Positions 1 to 13,560 of a stretch of 64,000 nucleotides of DNA are shown in pieces. The notes below the pieces were generated by a model that saw nothing but the letters and a program-made list of their open reading frames with translations, had not been told where the DNA came from and ran no database searches. Each line of letters begins with the position of its first letter. Position 1 is the first letter of the stretch. Made by a program: the position numbers and the translations under genes. The stretch comes from Zygaena filipendulae. Lineage: Eukaryota > Arthropoda > Insecta > Lepidoptera > Zygaenidae. The stretch is from positions 6,106,001-6,170,000 of the forward strand of contig OU015650.1 of the NCBI GenBank assembly GCA_907165275.2, in the 5' to 3' direction.

Positions 1-1020
1 GAAACTTTCGTTCGCGGCTCACTATTGTGCCTTTTCTACGAACGCTGCTTTAGAAGTATTCGCGTTACAATTAAATGTTCTTTCATTTGTTACGTCAGCT
101 CCGATGACCTTATCGATTACAATGTAATTCGATAAGACTTATTTAACATTCACGGTTGTTACCTATTATGTCACTGTTTCTCATTCGTTTGTGCTTAGCG
201 CTTATTGATGTATTTTAGTCTTAGTAATTTTTTTTTTCTATAAAGAATGAAGGCATAGAAAACACTATCAGTGTCACGAATATCACGTGCCGTCACGAAT
301 ATTTTTCGTCTTATAAAAAATTCTGATCGCATATATCAACTAGTTTACTAAAGGTGCTTACTGCACACCTTTTTTGTCATAATAAATCATAGTAAAACCG
401 CCTAATTTTGTCAATTTGGATCATCTTATAATGGTTACTCAGTCGAAAAAGAAACTGGTCCAGTCACCGCAGGTTTGACTTTTGTGTGAAGTAAAAGTGA
501 TAGTTAACTACCTAATATATGCCAAGAAACCGATCTAGGTATGGAAATATATATTGAAAACCTAAAAGAACAGAAACATGAAAATATGTGGGTACTACTA
601 TTTGTAACTCCAATAACCTTAACAAAAGTTTTTTTAATAGGTATAGGTTATCGAAGCAAAAATGTGATAGGACATTAACACATCTTAGCTACTACTACTT
701 AGGTAGGTACTATGGATACTATGGACAACTGATTTATTACATAAATATATATATATTATGTAATCTATATATATATACTATATATATAAAAGTAGAAACT
801 GACTTACTGCATGATCAATCAACGCATAGCTGAAACCGCTGGGTCTAGAACCATAAAATTTAGCACAAATATTACTTAAGTGACGTAGGTGTGCACTAAG
901 AAAGGATTTTTAAAAATTCAACCCCTAAGGGGGTAAAAAGAGGTTACAAAGTATGTATGGAACAACATGTTTTGTTGGAAGAAATTTCTGGTCAAGACAT
1001 TATAAAAGGTTTTGCTCATT

Positions 1021-1082
1021 CAATTCCCGCGGGAACTCCGAAATTATCGCGGGTGACCGTGAAACCGCGGGGAACAGCTAGT
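1021..1082 (-). repeat. CCCGCGG-family repeat, terminal fragment
   Basis: Read on the minus strand it starts CTAGCTGTTCCCCGCGGTTT and continues to the CCCGCGGGAATT motif. Only the head of the element remains. The fuller copy at 26876-27190 describes the family. Confidence 0.7.
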
Positions 1083-1133
1083 TATAGATACATAAGTAGA
1101 TACTTAACGTCGGGGTAAAAATTAAATGTTCAG

Positions 1134-1195
1134 CGCATAAATGTTTACCTTGACGCAGGGATCGAAACCGTGACACCTGTGGTACCAGTAATTGG
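1134..1195 (-). repeat. tRNA-related SINE head fragment
   Basis: The minus strand carries GGTTTCGATCCCTGCGTCAA, a recognisable pol III B box (GGTTCGAATCC type), followed by the ACATTTATGCG tail motif. The copy at 40841-40935 has the same arrangement. Confidence 0.5.
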
Positions 1196-3462
1196 TATGG
1201 TACCAACTGTTATTTATATATACATCGTAATTGCTGTTCACTACCAAGATATAAATTAATACTAAGGCAGTCAATCACCAGTGTCAATTCTATGCAAAAT
1301 CAGCAGTTCTACCATATCTTGGTAGAAAACGACCTGGTTTGCTGAAGAAATTGCCCCATTTGCATAAGCACGCATTTAGAGGGATAGGTCCAAATAGTGT
1401 ACTGACGCCACGTCTGGCCGAGTGAAGCACAAGCCTACCAAAACTAGTCTCTATTAGTTCTGCTGGACCGTCTATATTAAACAAGTGAATGAAAATCACA
1501 TGCCAATGTTAGTTTCTATAGAAATATATCTATATCAGTTCCTGTGGCAATTAAAGTAAGTAAATTCTCGCATACTTGAGTAACAATCTGATAGCTGTAG
1601 TGCCTGTCGCATTTTAATTAGAAGTTTTAACGAGTATTAACTTGAGTCTTATGTACATCGAGCAAAAGATGTTTCGTGAAGGGAGTAAACTAGTTTTTGA
1701 GTAATTAAGTGATGCAGTGGCTGAGCACAATACATATTATGTAAAAATAACTATGTATTTAAGCAACTGTAAAAATATGGAACTCAAATGAGAGAAACTT
1801 CTAAAGTAAATACAGTCATAGACATGGAAAAAAATAAGGTGGCCAATTGTAAGCACTTTCGTATTACCTTATTGATTTAAAAATTTTTTCGCTACCACTA
1901 ATTTGAAATTAGTAGTAGCGATTAGTAGTAGTAAAAAGAACAAAAAGTAAATCAATTAATGCTCGTCATTTTCTTATCGTCATAAAAAATAAAAATGTAG
2001 ATATAAAAATTAATTTTAATGTATTTCGATGATTTATTGGTGTCTAATATAATTGAATTTTCCCATAAACGTTTAATTCCAAATGTTATTCCGATTCCAC
2101 AACAGTCCTTTTAATGTTCTTATTCAAACGAGTATCTACTTTTTGCTATATCTAGATACCTACGTAATAGGTACGTATACTAATAGTAATAACTTAGTGA
2201 TCACTTTACCGTTTTGCTGGTAACAGGCGAGTTATAAGAGAAAAGCTAAATCCGTAAAGTCAGATGACGACAAAACCTCTCCTACATAGCATTTCCAATC
2301 TCGTGCAGCCGGAACTTCCAGCGGGGAAATTTCTCTTACAACGTTCGACGCTACATGAACGAAAGAAAACTTTCTGGGGAAACTGACACCGGCTATCAAC
2401 TAACCAACCAAGTCTACAACTAGGTTATTAAAATTAGTGGGCACTTGTTACTTTTTATTGTTTTTTGGAAGGACTAATATAGTAGATAAATAATTATTAG
2501 ATTTTAAAGAGCTAGGTAAACGAAAATTTCGTTAAAATATATAACATTAAACATAAAACTTTTTGATGTCGATGTCGCTATAAATTACAAAACTAAATTG
2601 CTCATTTACAGAGACATGTCCGCAAGTGGCATAGCCACTTTGATTTATCGCTGCTAGAAATCTTGACACGCACCAGTCCGAAAAAGAAATATAGTGGATG
2701 GGTTTTTAGACAAAAGTGGCGCTGGCGCACTGGCTGGGCGGAAGAGAAAGTTAGTGCGTGCGCTTCACCAACTCAAGGACGAGGGCGTCGTTCCCATAGT
2801 TGCGTAACATCGTGAAATGATTGTACCTTCAGCCTCGACCGCTGCCGACGTAATTGACCTCTGAATTCGACGTAGTCGTGTCGACAAGACGCAGCACAAT
2901 GCCGATGCCCATTTAAGGACAATGACTCCAACGCTTCTCGCCGTTCATAATTTTGCTTTCACCGTAGTTCGGTTAACTTTGAGGCATCGTAATTTGTATC
3001 TATGCATTTTTCTGTGTAGAGCCATTAACGTTAGAGAACTAAAATTATAAAATAAAAAAGAATGGGAATTTTATTCATAGTATCAACTTTTTAATAAGGT
3101 ATTTAACAATTGCCCGCGTATAAAACAAAAGATATGGGTGGGTTTAGAGAGGTCATGGTCCTTTTACAATAGATACTTTCACTGGCGCAGGCGTTAGAAT
3201 TACAAGTCTCGGACTTCAGAGTCGGGTGCGCACGTGTGTACGTTATGTAACCACGCGATACAAACGTACTTGCACATAATTACACTCAGAGAAAGCTGAT
3301 ACACATTTCGGCATTAATAATCGAGAAACACATGCAGATTGGGCTTACTATTTCTTAGTTAACGAGCGAAAGTCGCGTTTGATATACGAGATTATTGAAC
3401 ATGAACTAATTGGTTACGCAATAAAATTAAATAACTATTTCAAAGTTAAATTATAACACACT

Positions 3463-3540
3463 AGCTATCCCCCGCGGTTTCACTCGCGGTAATTTCAGAG
3501 TTCCCACGGGAAATCCAGGATAAACTATACCTTTTGAATC
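3463..3540 (+). repeat. CCCGCGG-family repeat, head fragment
   Basis: Starts CTAGCTATCCCCCGCGGTTT and runs through GGTAATTTCAGAGTTCCC. It loses similarity about 80 bp in. Confidence 0.7.
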
Positions 3541-4413
3541 ACTTTATGTATCGAATTATTCGAAGCGGGTCCGCCTAGTTTGAGTCATATGACTACTACT
3601 ACCTACTAAATTTATTTAGACTAATATAAAAATGACAAAATATAGCTTCCCATCAAATGCTTAAAAAAGTTAATAGGTACAGATATACTATTGATATACC
3701 TATCAATTGTGTCAAAAAATATGCATAGAACATAAATATCTGAAGGCACGGCAGTGCCCCCGCCAAGTCGCGCAACAAAAAAACGGCACGGTGCGGCCGT
3801 ACCATCCTTAATTTCTTGAAGCAGTTCAGGTAATATTTTAAATTTTAATGTTACGTATTACTCACCGACAATATTATCTAAGCGGCATAAATGTGCGTTC
3901 CGTATTCAGAAAACCTGAAATGAAGAAATATAATTTTTAGAAACACCTTGGTAATTAGGCTCAAAACGGTACTACGATTTTATTCATACATTTTTACAGA
4001 TATACCTAAAATGCAGAAATTGGTGTCTATCCTCATTTCGAAGTATTTATCTAATTATTATTCGATACGCGTATATTTCTGTATTGTATTCACCTTTATT
4101 GTTTTAAGTTTTGGCTCTACACCAAGAAAGAACTCAATGCGATTAGGAGACTCCCAAATACATTATTCATGTGTGCTAGTTCTTTAAATTTGTTCGTAAT
4201 TTCATTCAAATATTTTGATGAAGGATATTATGTTGAATAATAATTTATTGGTTAAAAACAACATGAGTAGGTAGGTAGGTACCTAACTGATGTGAAAGTG
4301 AACTACGGTTGTTTTGAAACGTTTGTATGATTTCATATAGGTATCTAAATCATGACATAAGATACTCCAACTCTACTTACTTGCTATAGTTTAAGTATAG
4401 GTAGAAGAAATCT

Positions 4414-4806
4414 AAAGGTGTTTCCTCACCGGGAGCATTCGCGTGTAATGTAACGTTACAGATTTGGGCATTACATCAGTAAAGGAGGAGAACCGAGCAT
4501 TACAATGCACACCTTGTAATGATACAATGTATAATATCTTGATACAACTTGTAACATCAATGCGCTCCACTTAATGGAATCAACTAAAAGCTAATGCTCA
4601 AAGTCGAATCTATAATATTACATTACACGCGAATGCTCGTCAGTCAGGGAGGTAGTATTGTATGTAATGCTCAAAGTTGAATCTATAATGTTACATTACA
4701 CGCGAATGCTCGTCAGTCAGAGAGGTAGTATTTTAATATTTAATGCTCAAAGTCGAATGTATAATGTTACATTACAAGCGAATGCTCCCGGTGAGGGAGC
4801 ACCTTT
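4414..4806. mobile_element. MITE with internal tandem repeat
   Basis: The ends are inverted repeats of about 40 bp: AAAGGTGTTTCCTCACCGGG at the left and the complement of AAAGGTGCTCCCTCACCGGG at the right, each continuing through AGCATTCGC(G/T)TGTAATGTAAC. Both ends are flanked by ATCT, a possible 4-bp target duplication. Inside are three head-to-tail units beginning AATGCTCAAAG at 4593, 4666 and 4742 (spacing 73 and 76 bp), the third running into the right terminal repeat. No coding capacity; non-autonomous. Confidence 0.75.
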
Positions 4807-7800
4807 ATCTAGATTACAAAGTTAATTATTATTATTATTTTTTCATTACTCATACTCGGAAAGTAGGTCTGAAGTTGCCTGAGAAGCGGGTTGAAAGTAA
4901 TCCTTTTCAGTCCTAGGGAGAATCGCTTTCAACTGACAACTGTCAAATTATTAAAAAAAAACTAGGTCTATTTTCACATTTCTATTGAACCATGTTTCAA
5001 CTTTCTATACAGCCAGCGCGATGTAAAATTGAAATAACGTAAAGTTTAAGTAGGTATTAATTAAAATAAAATTCACTCACTTTTTCTTAAGCTAATTCCT
5101 ATTTATATTTTTTTATTTTCTTTAATTAATACTTAATAATTAAAGAAAATATTTTTTTAGGTCGCCACAATGTAAATAAAAAATACTGGCTGAATAGCTA
5201 GCCGGCCAAAGAAAAAGAAATAGGTGGGAAAGTGTCAAGCGACTATCCGATCTTCACTCATTTTTTCATTAGCTAATTCCTATTTTTATTTTGACTTTCC
5301 TTGCATTCGTAATGAAAAGCACAGTGTTACCCTCGGGAGAAAGACTTATTTAGTCCCTCGATCTATTGGCCAAACCCCGTCTCGGGACTAAGTAAGTTAC
5401 TTTCACCCCTAGGATAACAATGTACTATTTTCTTGCTATAAAAAATATTTAAATAGGTACCTATTTAAAAATAAAAAAAATCATTGTTTATTTAATAATC
5501 TTCATTCGAAAAGTTTATTTATCCTTTAAGTATCTTAGTCGAAAACGTTATTAACTAAATTGTGTATGTATTGATGATTATCGTACCTGTTGCGATGTCA
5601 CAAAACCACTAGGTATGTTATTGTTGCACAAGAAGCGGCACTTTTGTTGTATAGTAAATAAGTGGTGCATTGTCAAGATAGTCGCCACCGGTGAAATCGT
5701 CCTTGCTACAACAATGGATTTGTAGACAATGCGAGCTATTTTCGTGATAAGCCACCTTTCCTTCCTGCCTTAGCTACTCACAAAGCCGTATACAACCCGC
5801 GCCTGTGTAACTCATGGAAATATTAAAAGTGAAAGCAACTTGTTAAACAGACTAAGTATAATCAATCCCCAAGGCAGGTTACGAGTTACGACTGTTTTCT
5901 ACATTGTATCCTTTCCTTGCTATAATAATATAAACGTGACCGTGTAAGTGTGTACACTTATTTTTGTTTGTCCGGCTTTCACGTTGAAACTGAACAACGG
6001 ATTCACGCGATTTTTTTGCACAAAGATAGTTTTAATAATATCGAGAATTGCTATAGGATACTTTTTACCTCAATACGTTTCTATACCTCTGGAATGCATC
6101 CGAAAATTCTCTTTGGATAGATTGGATTTTTTCATTAATTTACAGAAACAGTGTTATCACTATATTTACCTATACCTACTTGAGTACAAGCTTATATAGC
6201 TAATTGGAGAGAAAATGATGTCTCTAAAAATTTAAACGCGTTTTGTACGAATGAAAAGTCGTAAAAAATGATCGTTATAAACATTTCTCTATCGTTTTTT
6301 TTCGATCGATACTTTATAATTTACCTACAATGTAGACTTTTCCACTACCTATTAAATTTATTATAATTTAAGTAAACGAGTCTATGAGCGTATATTAATT
6401 ATATAGAGTCAAATGTGAGTATCCATTAGCATACCAAACATAATACTTTCTTCACTACAGAGGTGATGGGCGGTGTAAATTAATCTGGATATCTACTGAA
6501 CGTGCACTTTCATAGCTTAGTGAAGTGATCTTGTAATCCGTCAATTAGTCCGGAGATGGTTGTGGAGTTGTAGACTCAACGAACGGACGGCAGGCAGCGC
6601 CACACGTCGATACTCGTACGAGATGAAAGTGGTGAAATCTTAGAATGACGATGAGAAATCGCCGCCATAAATAATGCACTAGTTCCGACGTAGAGCGAGC
6701 CCTTTCAATGAAGCAACTGGTTCCAATGTGAATTTAAATCATAAATATTTAGTTCGACGCTCATATAGGATATACCTCCGTCAAACTACATTAGATTATC
6801 AGATACGTTGTTAAGATAATTGATAATAGATAAAACGTTTGATTGATTAATAATCAAAAGCGAAAGAAATTAATCGTTCTTTTTTAATACGGTAATTTGT
6901 ATTCAAATAATAATTGTAGCCCTTTTAACTTTTACATCCGTTTTTTTAGAGAGTTGTGGGGAAATTCTATACCTGCGACTGCTAAGTTTGTTAAAAAACT
7001 TTAAAATTAGTAGATTTTTTACTGTGTACTGGGTCCTTGTACTGTTCATATTATTCCGGACCATAATTATAGGCATATACAATATACCTACATATTATAT
7101 CCAAATTTAGTTAAAACAAAATTAAATTTATGCAGACATAACACGATTTAACACAATTTTGTTATATTTGAAGATGTTACATCAGGAAAATTTCGAAGAA
7201 AATTTAAATCGAAATGTCGTGATAATACGTACCTACCAATATTCGGTGATAAAAAACGTGAAGTGGCTGCGCGGGCGACGCGCTGCCGCCACATCCGGTG
7301 TCTCTCTATCAAACTCATTTGCCGTAACATCAAACTTAGCATCATAATTGGAGCACAATAATTTAAGATATTTTCTCCAATCCAACGTTCTAATATGTAG
7401 GTGCGCGAGTCATACTAGTATACCAACTTGAAGTAATCTTTTATCCTGTTACCATCTGAAGTAACGATGGTACCTAATAACAATTTTGCTATAGTCAAAA
7501 CTCGTGTGTTTAATTATTTATTTTTCTGTAATTAAGTAACTGAAATTAATATTAAAATAGGTAATTTTGAACGCAGGTAATTTTCTCTACAAAGAGTCCA
7601 AACATATTTTTTTCATATAAAAAGTACATTTTGAAATAAAGCGGTAGCGTGAAAGTTTATGCTATTATTGTCTACTTAGAGTATATAAATAGTATACGGT
7701 AAGAGTATAATGTAATTGGTGAAACAAATTTACGACACATTAAAATAGGTATCTAAAATAACATTATACGGTATAGTATTGGTAAACACAAATTTCTATT

Positions 7801-8093
7801 TAAATATTCTACATAAAAGAACGATAAACAAAAGTGAAATCACAAAAAATTTCACAAATTGAGCACATTATATAAGAATGAAAACGTATAAGGGATTTAT
7901 CAAAACGGAAAGTATTACCTACGTAGGTAATAGTGCCGTCAAGGCATACGAAATACGAGTATAGTGTTTGTTATAGATGCGGGTGAACACTATTGCAGAG
8001 TTTCGTGACAAATAATTTCGAAATTATCGAAAATAATGTTATGAATATTCGTAACATTAGAAATTGCAGTTAAATTTGTGCATCGTTATCGTA
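4807..8093. other. gene-free stretch
   Basis: No supportable exon. A partly repeated pair of segments, TTCACTCA followed by AGCTAATTCCTATTT, lies near 5080-5112 and 5253-5295. A small GC-rich patch at 7260-7310 stays open on both strands for about 60 codons but shows no family resemblance. Confidence 0.55.
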
Positions 8094-8215
8094 AAATAAT
8101 AATAATAATAATAAATAATCCACTTCACAACACTTGATCCCAAACTAAGCTATAAGCTTGTGTCGTGGAAACCAAGCAAACGTGGTATATACTACATACA
8201 TATAAATTGTTGCCC
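8094..8215 (-). repeat. SINE tail with TTATTATT end
   Basis: On the minus strand the sequence contains CAAGCTTATAGCTTAGTTTG, then GGATCAAG, GTTGTGAAGTGGATTATT and a TTATTATTATT run. The same 3' end recurs on the plus strand at about 41150-41295 and 61335-61385, which identifies it as one SINE family. Confidence 0.65.
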
Positions 8216-8609
8216 ATCAACACTAACTTATTAAGCCCCGTCAATCATAATTTTTAAACGTTCTTATCTGCGTTAAGTATCTAGTTACGGAAATAGGCAT
8301 TAGCCTTAGGGGCTAGTCCGATAAAAACAAATTGACTGATGCCGATGGAAAGCTGACCACCAGTTTACGAAACCGCATTCCTTATAGCCTTTCCAAACCA
8401 AAAATAAAACGTTATGTCAACATAATTTGCGGAGAAAATCTGTAATAAGCTAAACGGTTTGCTGAATGTTTGACAACTAATAATACGTAGTAGGTATTGA
8501 GGCCTAATCAAACGGATTCGCATCGTAATTAAGGTAACACGGTATTATTCTTGTATTCGAGATAGAAAGCCAGTTTAACGAATAAGTTAACGATGTCATA
8601 ATTATTTTT

Positions 8610-9046
8610 AACCGACTTCCAAAAAAGGAGGAGGTTCTCAATTTGACTGTATGTTTTTTTTTTGTATCTTTGTTACGCGATTACTAAAAGATGGCTAGAC
8701 TGATTTAGAAAATTCTTTTTTTGTTTGATAGGGTATACTTTCAAGTTGGTCTCACTGTAAATGAGTCAGGATCTAATGATGAGATCATGGAGAAATTGAG
8801 GAAACTCTTCAAATATTACAAGCAGATCTAAAGCGATTTGGGTACATAAATTGTCACTTTATAAATTATAAACCAACCCACTTAAAAGCGAAAAATAAAT
8901 AAAATTTTAACGAAAAATTAAAACTAACTTCAAAACACACAAAATCAGATCAGTATAGGTAGTACATACGTAGGTTATTTTTAAATTTTTAATGTAGTGC
9001 ATTTTTGTGTGTTTTGAAGTCGGTTTTATTTTTTTGTTAAAATTTA
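8610..9046 (+). repeat. ACCGACTTCC-family repeat plus foldback
   Basis: The left end is ACCGACTTCCAAAAAAGGAG followed by GAGGTTCTCAA, a head shared with 58482 and, inverted, with 44520-44652. The distal end carries inverted arms CTTCAAAACACACAAAA (8928-8944) and its exact complement (9003-9019). Flanking TTTTAAC/GTTAAAA segments extend the inverted pairing. Non-coding. Confidence 0.65.
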
Positions 9047-11936
9047 ATTTTAAACGTTGATATAGGTTGGTAAAGGAAAAGTTAATTAAGATTACAATTT
9101 AAGATACACTGTGATATAAACTGTCGTTCTCGGATCTTGTTTCGCGGTAACTAGTCCGTGTTGAATGGTAATGGTTGATTTCCCAGGCAAAAGAAAGAGT
9201 CCTACTGGTCTACTTCCTATCGTAAGTTAGAACAATGCGCGTGAGCCCGCGCCGATACGACACGCATAAATGATAGCCCATTCTATAATGACATTGTATG
9301 CGAATCATCTCTTAAATATAGCAATAACTCTCTACGGTTTTACCTGCGTGGATTTAGAGATACCATAACATATGTATATAATATAACATGTGAATGTTTG
9401 GTACCTACATTCATAAGTGATCCATAGACGAAGTGGGTTCCTACTTGTCTTATGTGAGTCCGTGTTTATCTGCAAGTGTTACTGAAACCTGTTATTTGCA
9501 ACAAGTGTCAACAATTAGCCCCTTTCGTTACACGCACAACCAATATAAATAAAAGTTACCACCTTTGATAAGCTAGAAACACTAGGTACTTTATTTAATA
9601 AGTAGTATCATGATATCGTTCATCAATATTTTCCACTTCGATATCTATACTTCCACACGTTTCATGTAGGTACCTACCTAATTATTTACGCTCTTTTCCT
9701 GTAAGAAAACAAACTACGGATAGGTAGGTAAGCTTATTGTAAAGGCATATATTAAATTGAAGCAATTTAGAAGACAATTAAAACATGTAATGTGGTTTTA
9801 AATAAATAAATAAAGATAAAAACCCTAAGTCTCTAACTCTGGATGTCAGCAAAAAAAAATAACTATGATTTTTTGGTTTCTAATTGACGGAGATACCACA
9901 AAATAAAAATAAAATGGTAGGACTTGAGAATTTCACCCTTTATTGAAATCGGACTAGACGAGAACCTTTTTTTTTTAAGTAGGCTAAAAGTAGCTATCAA
10001 TAGATATCGCATCCCAGTTTGCTCGGTTGTATGCTGTTTATGTTGTAAGACGGTAAGAGAGGTGACAGGAACAGCTTCACTTGTATACATATCTACCTAC
10101 TGGTGCTGAGTACTGGCACACTGACTCGCTTTCCATTCGCGGTGGGTGCCGCACACGTTGCGTGTGCGAAACCTGCCTCACAAATCCAACAAATTCTATC
10201 CAAATTGTCTAATTAATCATTAGTCAGAAGAACCTGTTTGTCTCTTTTACAAAATCTCTGAGACTATTAAAACGATTTATTTATAATTCACATTTCACAC
10301 GTTTTTTTCAAAATTATATATTACTTAAAATCAAGGTTTTCATGATTATACCTACTTATTAATTATAATGATAAAGTGATAAGCGCAAAATTTAACTTTT
10401 CCAAAATAATTTATGTATGCACCCGGATATCTCGTATAATTTAAGTAATTTTTTAAATAGATTTGTTTTTTATTTATTCAAAATTGGGATTCCATATTTC
10501 ATTTTAAGAAAAATAATGGAGAATAAAGCAGCATCTAATCTTTGAAAATCTTTGAAACGTAAGTTTACAAGATTGAAAATGTGTTAGGTAATTATTTAAA
10601 TAAAAAATTACCGTTTTGATCATCTGATTTGATAAGGGAGCGTTTGATCATCTAATTTGATAAGGGATTGTCCTTGTCCACGTGAGGCTCCAAAGAAGGG
10701 GAGGGGGCTCTGAAAAACGCGAAATATCATAAGGGTGAATGTGTAGTGAGATATTTTGAATGGAGGGTTTTAAACTCTTAAAACCTCACCACTTATCACC
10801 AGGAAGATGGCGAGGATGAAAAAAGTTGCTAAACATAGGACGACGTGATTAATGTACGACCCCTAACTTGGTACGAAGGAGCATTTTACCTCTTACGTAC
10901 GAAGTAGCGTTATGGAGAAACGAAACATTATTTTGCAAAGCTGTACTACTTTTCATTGCTTGCCTTAATTAAATATTTCAAGGGTGCTGAGCATGTGTCA
11001 CAAATATAACACAGATCTGTGTCAGTGGAACGTTTATTTCTCATAATTTCTGCTTTTAACTGCGCAAGCCGAAATTAATTTGCGATGCAAGAGTTACTAA
11101 TAAAGTTTTTTTATTCGAAATTAAGACTGGACTTGCTCATTAACGCTTTCACCGAAGAGTTTCCGTTACAGTGAGGATATCTCATAAATATTAAATCTAC
11201 ATTTTATTATATTACAATGAAAGAGAAATTACTTTGTAACATGACAGTCACGTGACGAACATTTTATCATTACGAGTAGGTATGATTAGCAAATCCACCA
11301 TGAAATTTTAATCTTCAGCTAAAGTCTATATTTTAAGTAATTTGTTTTTTTTTTTACTACACTGCATCCCGGAGTTTTTCTCAGAAGGTTTCTGTACATT
11401 TTCATTCTTGCCTGATTTTTTTTAAAAAAGTATGTATCCAAACAAGCCACAAAATGTTCAGTTCTTTTCTTGACTGAAATATTCATGGCAATGATTTCAC
11501 AAAATTGTCTTAATTCTTGTTACGCCATCTCTGAAGAAGCTATCAAGAAGAGCAGAATGCCATGACGAGCTCATCTGAGGTAAAAGACGGGCCTGTTACG
11601 AAAGCGCTATACGAATTCAAACAATGGAATTGCTATAGTACCTACTACAATGTGTGTCGTTCAATTTCGTAATAAATACGTGTTAGGAGAATTCGAAAAA
11701 TAAAAAATGTTGTTTAACTATATTTTTATAATAAAACTATAGAGTTGGCGTGTTGCATTAGAGATATTAAAAAAATACTAAAGCGGTTCCATTTCGATGA
11801 GAGATGTAGGTACCAGAAACAAAAGAAGCTTATTTTATCGAGTAGGGATAAGATCATATATAAAGGTTCTTTAACTTATAACCCTTGTAAAATTACGTAA
11901 TATTTGTATATTTGTAACCAAATGTAATTTCCAAAT
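9047..11936. other. gene-free stretch
   Basis: No exon recognised. The antisense ORF pair at 9863-10109 has no splice or family support. A short tandem pair, TGATCATCT(G/A)ATTTGATAAG, lies at about 10617-10670. Confidence 0.5.
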
Positions 11937-12350
11937 GGTCCCCGCGGTATTACCCACGTTAATTTCGAAGTTTCCGTGGGAATTCCGGGATATTGGTACC
12001 CCATATCCCTGACGTCTATGCAAAATTTCATAATGATCGGTTAAGTAGGGAAGGCGTAAAAGAGAAACAAACAAACTAACATTCGCATTTATAATATTAG
12101 TTAGGATTATATTCTTCTAGATTTACCCCGCAGATTCACTCGCGTTTAGATTTTCTCAATCAATTTTGTATTCCTCGGGAACAATAGATATCTACTTTTT
12201 TCTGGATGAAAGCTGCTACCCTCTCTCCTTTTCTGTGCCTACCCTTGACAACATATTATAGTGATGCGAAATTTCATGATGATCGGTTAAGCAGTTAAGA
12301 CGTGAAAACGTAATAAACAAACTCACATTCTTATTATCTATACTTCTATT
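11937..12350 (+). repeat. two CCCGCGG-family repeats in tandem
   Basis: The first copy (11937-12110) has CCCGCGGTATTACCC, GGGAATTCCGGGATA, CAAAATTTCATAATGATCGG and the ATAATATTAGTTAGGAT terminus. The second (12126-12350) starts at CCCCGCAGATTCACTCGCG and is more diverged. Confidence 0.7.
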
Positions 12351-12650
12351 TAATAAAACTGTAGAGAGGTCAATTCTGTACATTGAATATATATTCAAAA
12401 TTAATATTGGAGGATGAATGGTGATCGATACTGATGCCAAAAATGTAATCAGTAAATTTTTTGTCTGTCTGTCTGTCTGTATGTGCACGCATGGGTCAAA
12501 AACTACTAAAGGGATTTAAACCAAACCTGGTACGATTGTAGTCCATACTCCTGGGCAGGTTATAAGCTTTATAACATAACGCTAAGACACATAGAAGCTG
12601 AGCAGTGACGATAAATTTGAAGCAAGTCTCATGAAAATGCGCTTTCGAGC
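12351..12650 (+). repeat. GATTCTGTACATTGAATATT repeat, diverged copy
   Basis: Contains TTCTGTACATTGAATATATA, then a GTCTGTCTGTCTGTCTGT microsatellite at about 12461-12480 and a GGTCAAAAACTACTAAA block. It matches the layout of the copies at 13288-13560 and 50823-51113. Confidence 0.55.
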
Positions 12651-12654
12651 TCTT

Positions 12655-12823
12655 ATCCTCGTATACGTTTACTCAATCACGCAAAAACAGCTGAACGGAT
12701 TTGGATAAAATTTGGCATGTACGTTTTCAGGGGTACAGAGATGGACATAGGGTACTTTTTATCCCGGAATTCCCGCGGGAACTCAGAAATTACCGCGGGT
12801 GAAACCGCGGGGCACAGCTAGTA
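12655..12823 (-). repeat. CCCGCGG-family repeat
   Basis: Inverted copy that ends on the plus strand with GGTGAAACCGCGGGGCACAG and CTAGTA. It includes the CCGAATTCCCGCGGGAACT-type core and the CAAAAACAGCTGAACGGATT head. Confidence 0.75.
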
Positions 12824-12827
12824 AGTA

Positions 12828-13287
12828 GGGTAAAACCCGGATAGTTGCCACACTTTTCGAAATCATTTTATATCTCCCAGTACATAAATCAAAATATTTT
12901 ATTTTTTAAACTGGCAAGTACTTTGGTTCTTTATCTACAAACTTATTAAATGTAAAAGACATTATCTTTGAAATTTCCAGAGTATTAGCGATTTCTACGG
13001 ACCTCTACTTTTTGTGACATCTATCCCATATATGGGATAGTTGCCTAGTCCATATAAATTACATTTAGGATAGACGACCCGCCGGGAAACAAGGCATCTA
13101 TCCCGAAAAATCTTTGATCGCACCTTGCGTTCCCGTGCAATCGCACAGAGACATGAGACGCGGTCCACTTAATAGTAGTTGGAAAGTCTTTTGATAGATA
13201 AATAAAATAGCACGCGATTCATCTGCTAAACTAGAGTAATTACGATCGGGGCAACTATACCCCCAGGGCAACTATCCTGGTTTACCC
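12828..13287. mobile_element. mariner-like MITE with TA flanks
   Basis: Terminal inverted repeats are GGGTAAAACCCGGATAGTTG (12828-12849) and the complement GGCAACTATCCTGGTTTACC (13267-13287). A TA dinucleotide at both outer edges fits the TA target of Tc1/mariner transposons. The interior has further ATCCCATATATGGGAT symmetry and no ORF. It sits directly beside a CCCGCGG repeat and a GATTCTGTACATT repeat, so elements have accumulated here. Confidence 0.7.
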
Positions 13288-13560
13288 TATAATAAAAGAG
13301 TAGAATCCGCGATTCTGTACATTGAATATTTTGGACAAATTTTGACAGGGAGTGATAAAAGAAGAGTAACCAACCACAAAGAAGTTTTTTAAATTATTTT
13401 CTCTTTGTCTGTCTGTCTGTTCGCGATAATCTCCGAACCTACTGAACGGATTTTCATGCAGTTTTCAAAGGTAGATTAAGTTAAACCTGGAGCTACATAT
13501 AGGCTTTGTTTCATTTCAAGCAGATGTTGGGAAAAAAGTTGTCATACAATATAATATTAG
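13288..13560 (+). repeat. GATTCTGTACATTGAATATT repeat
   Basis: Starts AATAAAAGAGTAGAATCCGC, continues GATTCTGTACATTGAATATT, TAACCAA, a GTCTGTCTGTCTG stretch, GCGATAATCTCCG, then GAGCTACATATAGGCTTTGT. The copy at 50823-51113 is strongly similar over its whole length. Confidence 0.75.

Larger units (their letters stand above)
1..4413. other. gene-free AT-rich stretch
   Basis: No ORF here has the length, codon character or splice context of an exon. Visible items are a CCCGCGG-type repeat fragment (1021-1082), a SINE head (1134-1195), a near-perfect 15-bp inverted repeat with a one-base centre (1890-1920), a somewhat GC-richer patch at about 2690-2960 with no long frame, and another CCCGCGG repeat at 3463-3540. 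It could be intergenic or a long intron of a gene lying to the left. Confidence 0.6.

Noticed and set aside
273..302. CACGTG E-box between two GTCACGAATAT direct repeats.
   Set aside because: Short motif in a region with no modelled gene; nothing ties it to a promoter.
1290..1499. 69-codon minus-strand ORF.
   Set aside because: No splice context, no family resemblance and length expected by chance over 23 kb.
12461..12480. CRISPR-like short repeats.
   Set aside because: A (GTCT)n microsatellite without unique spacers in a eukaryotic genome.
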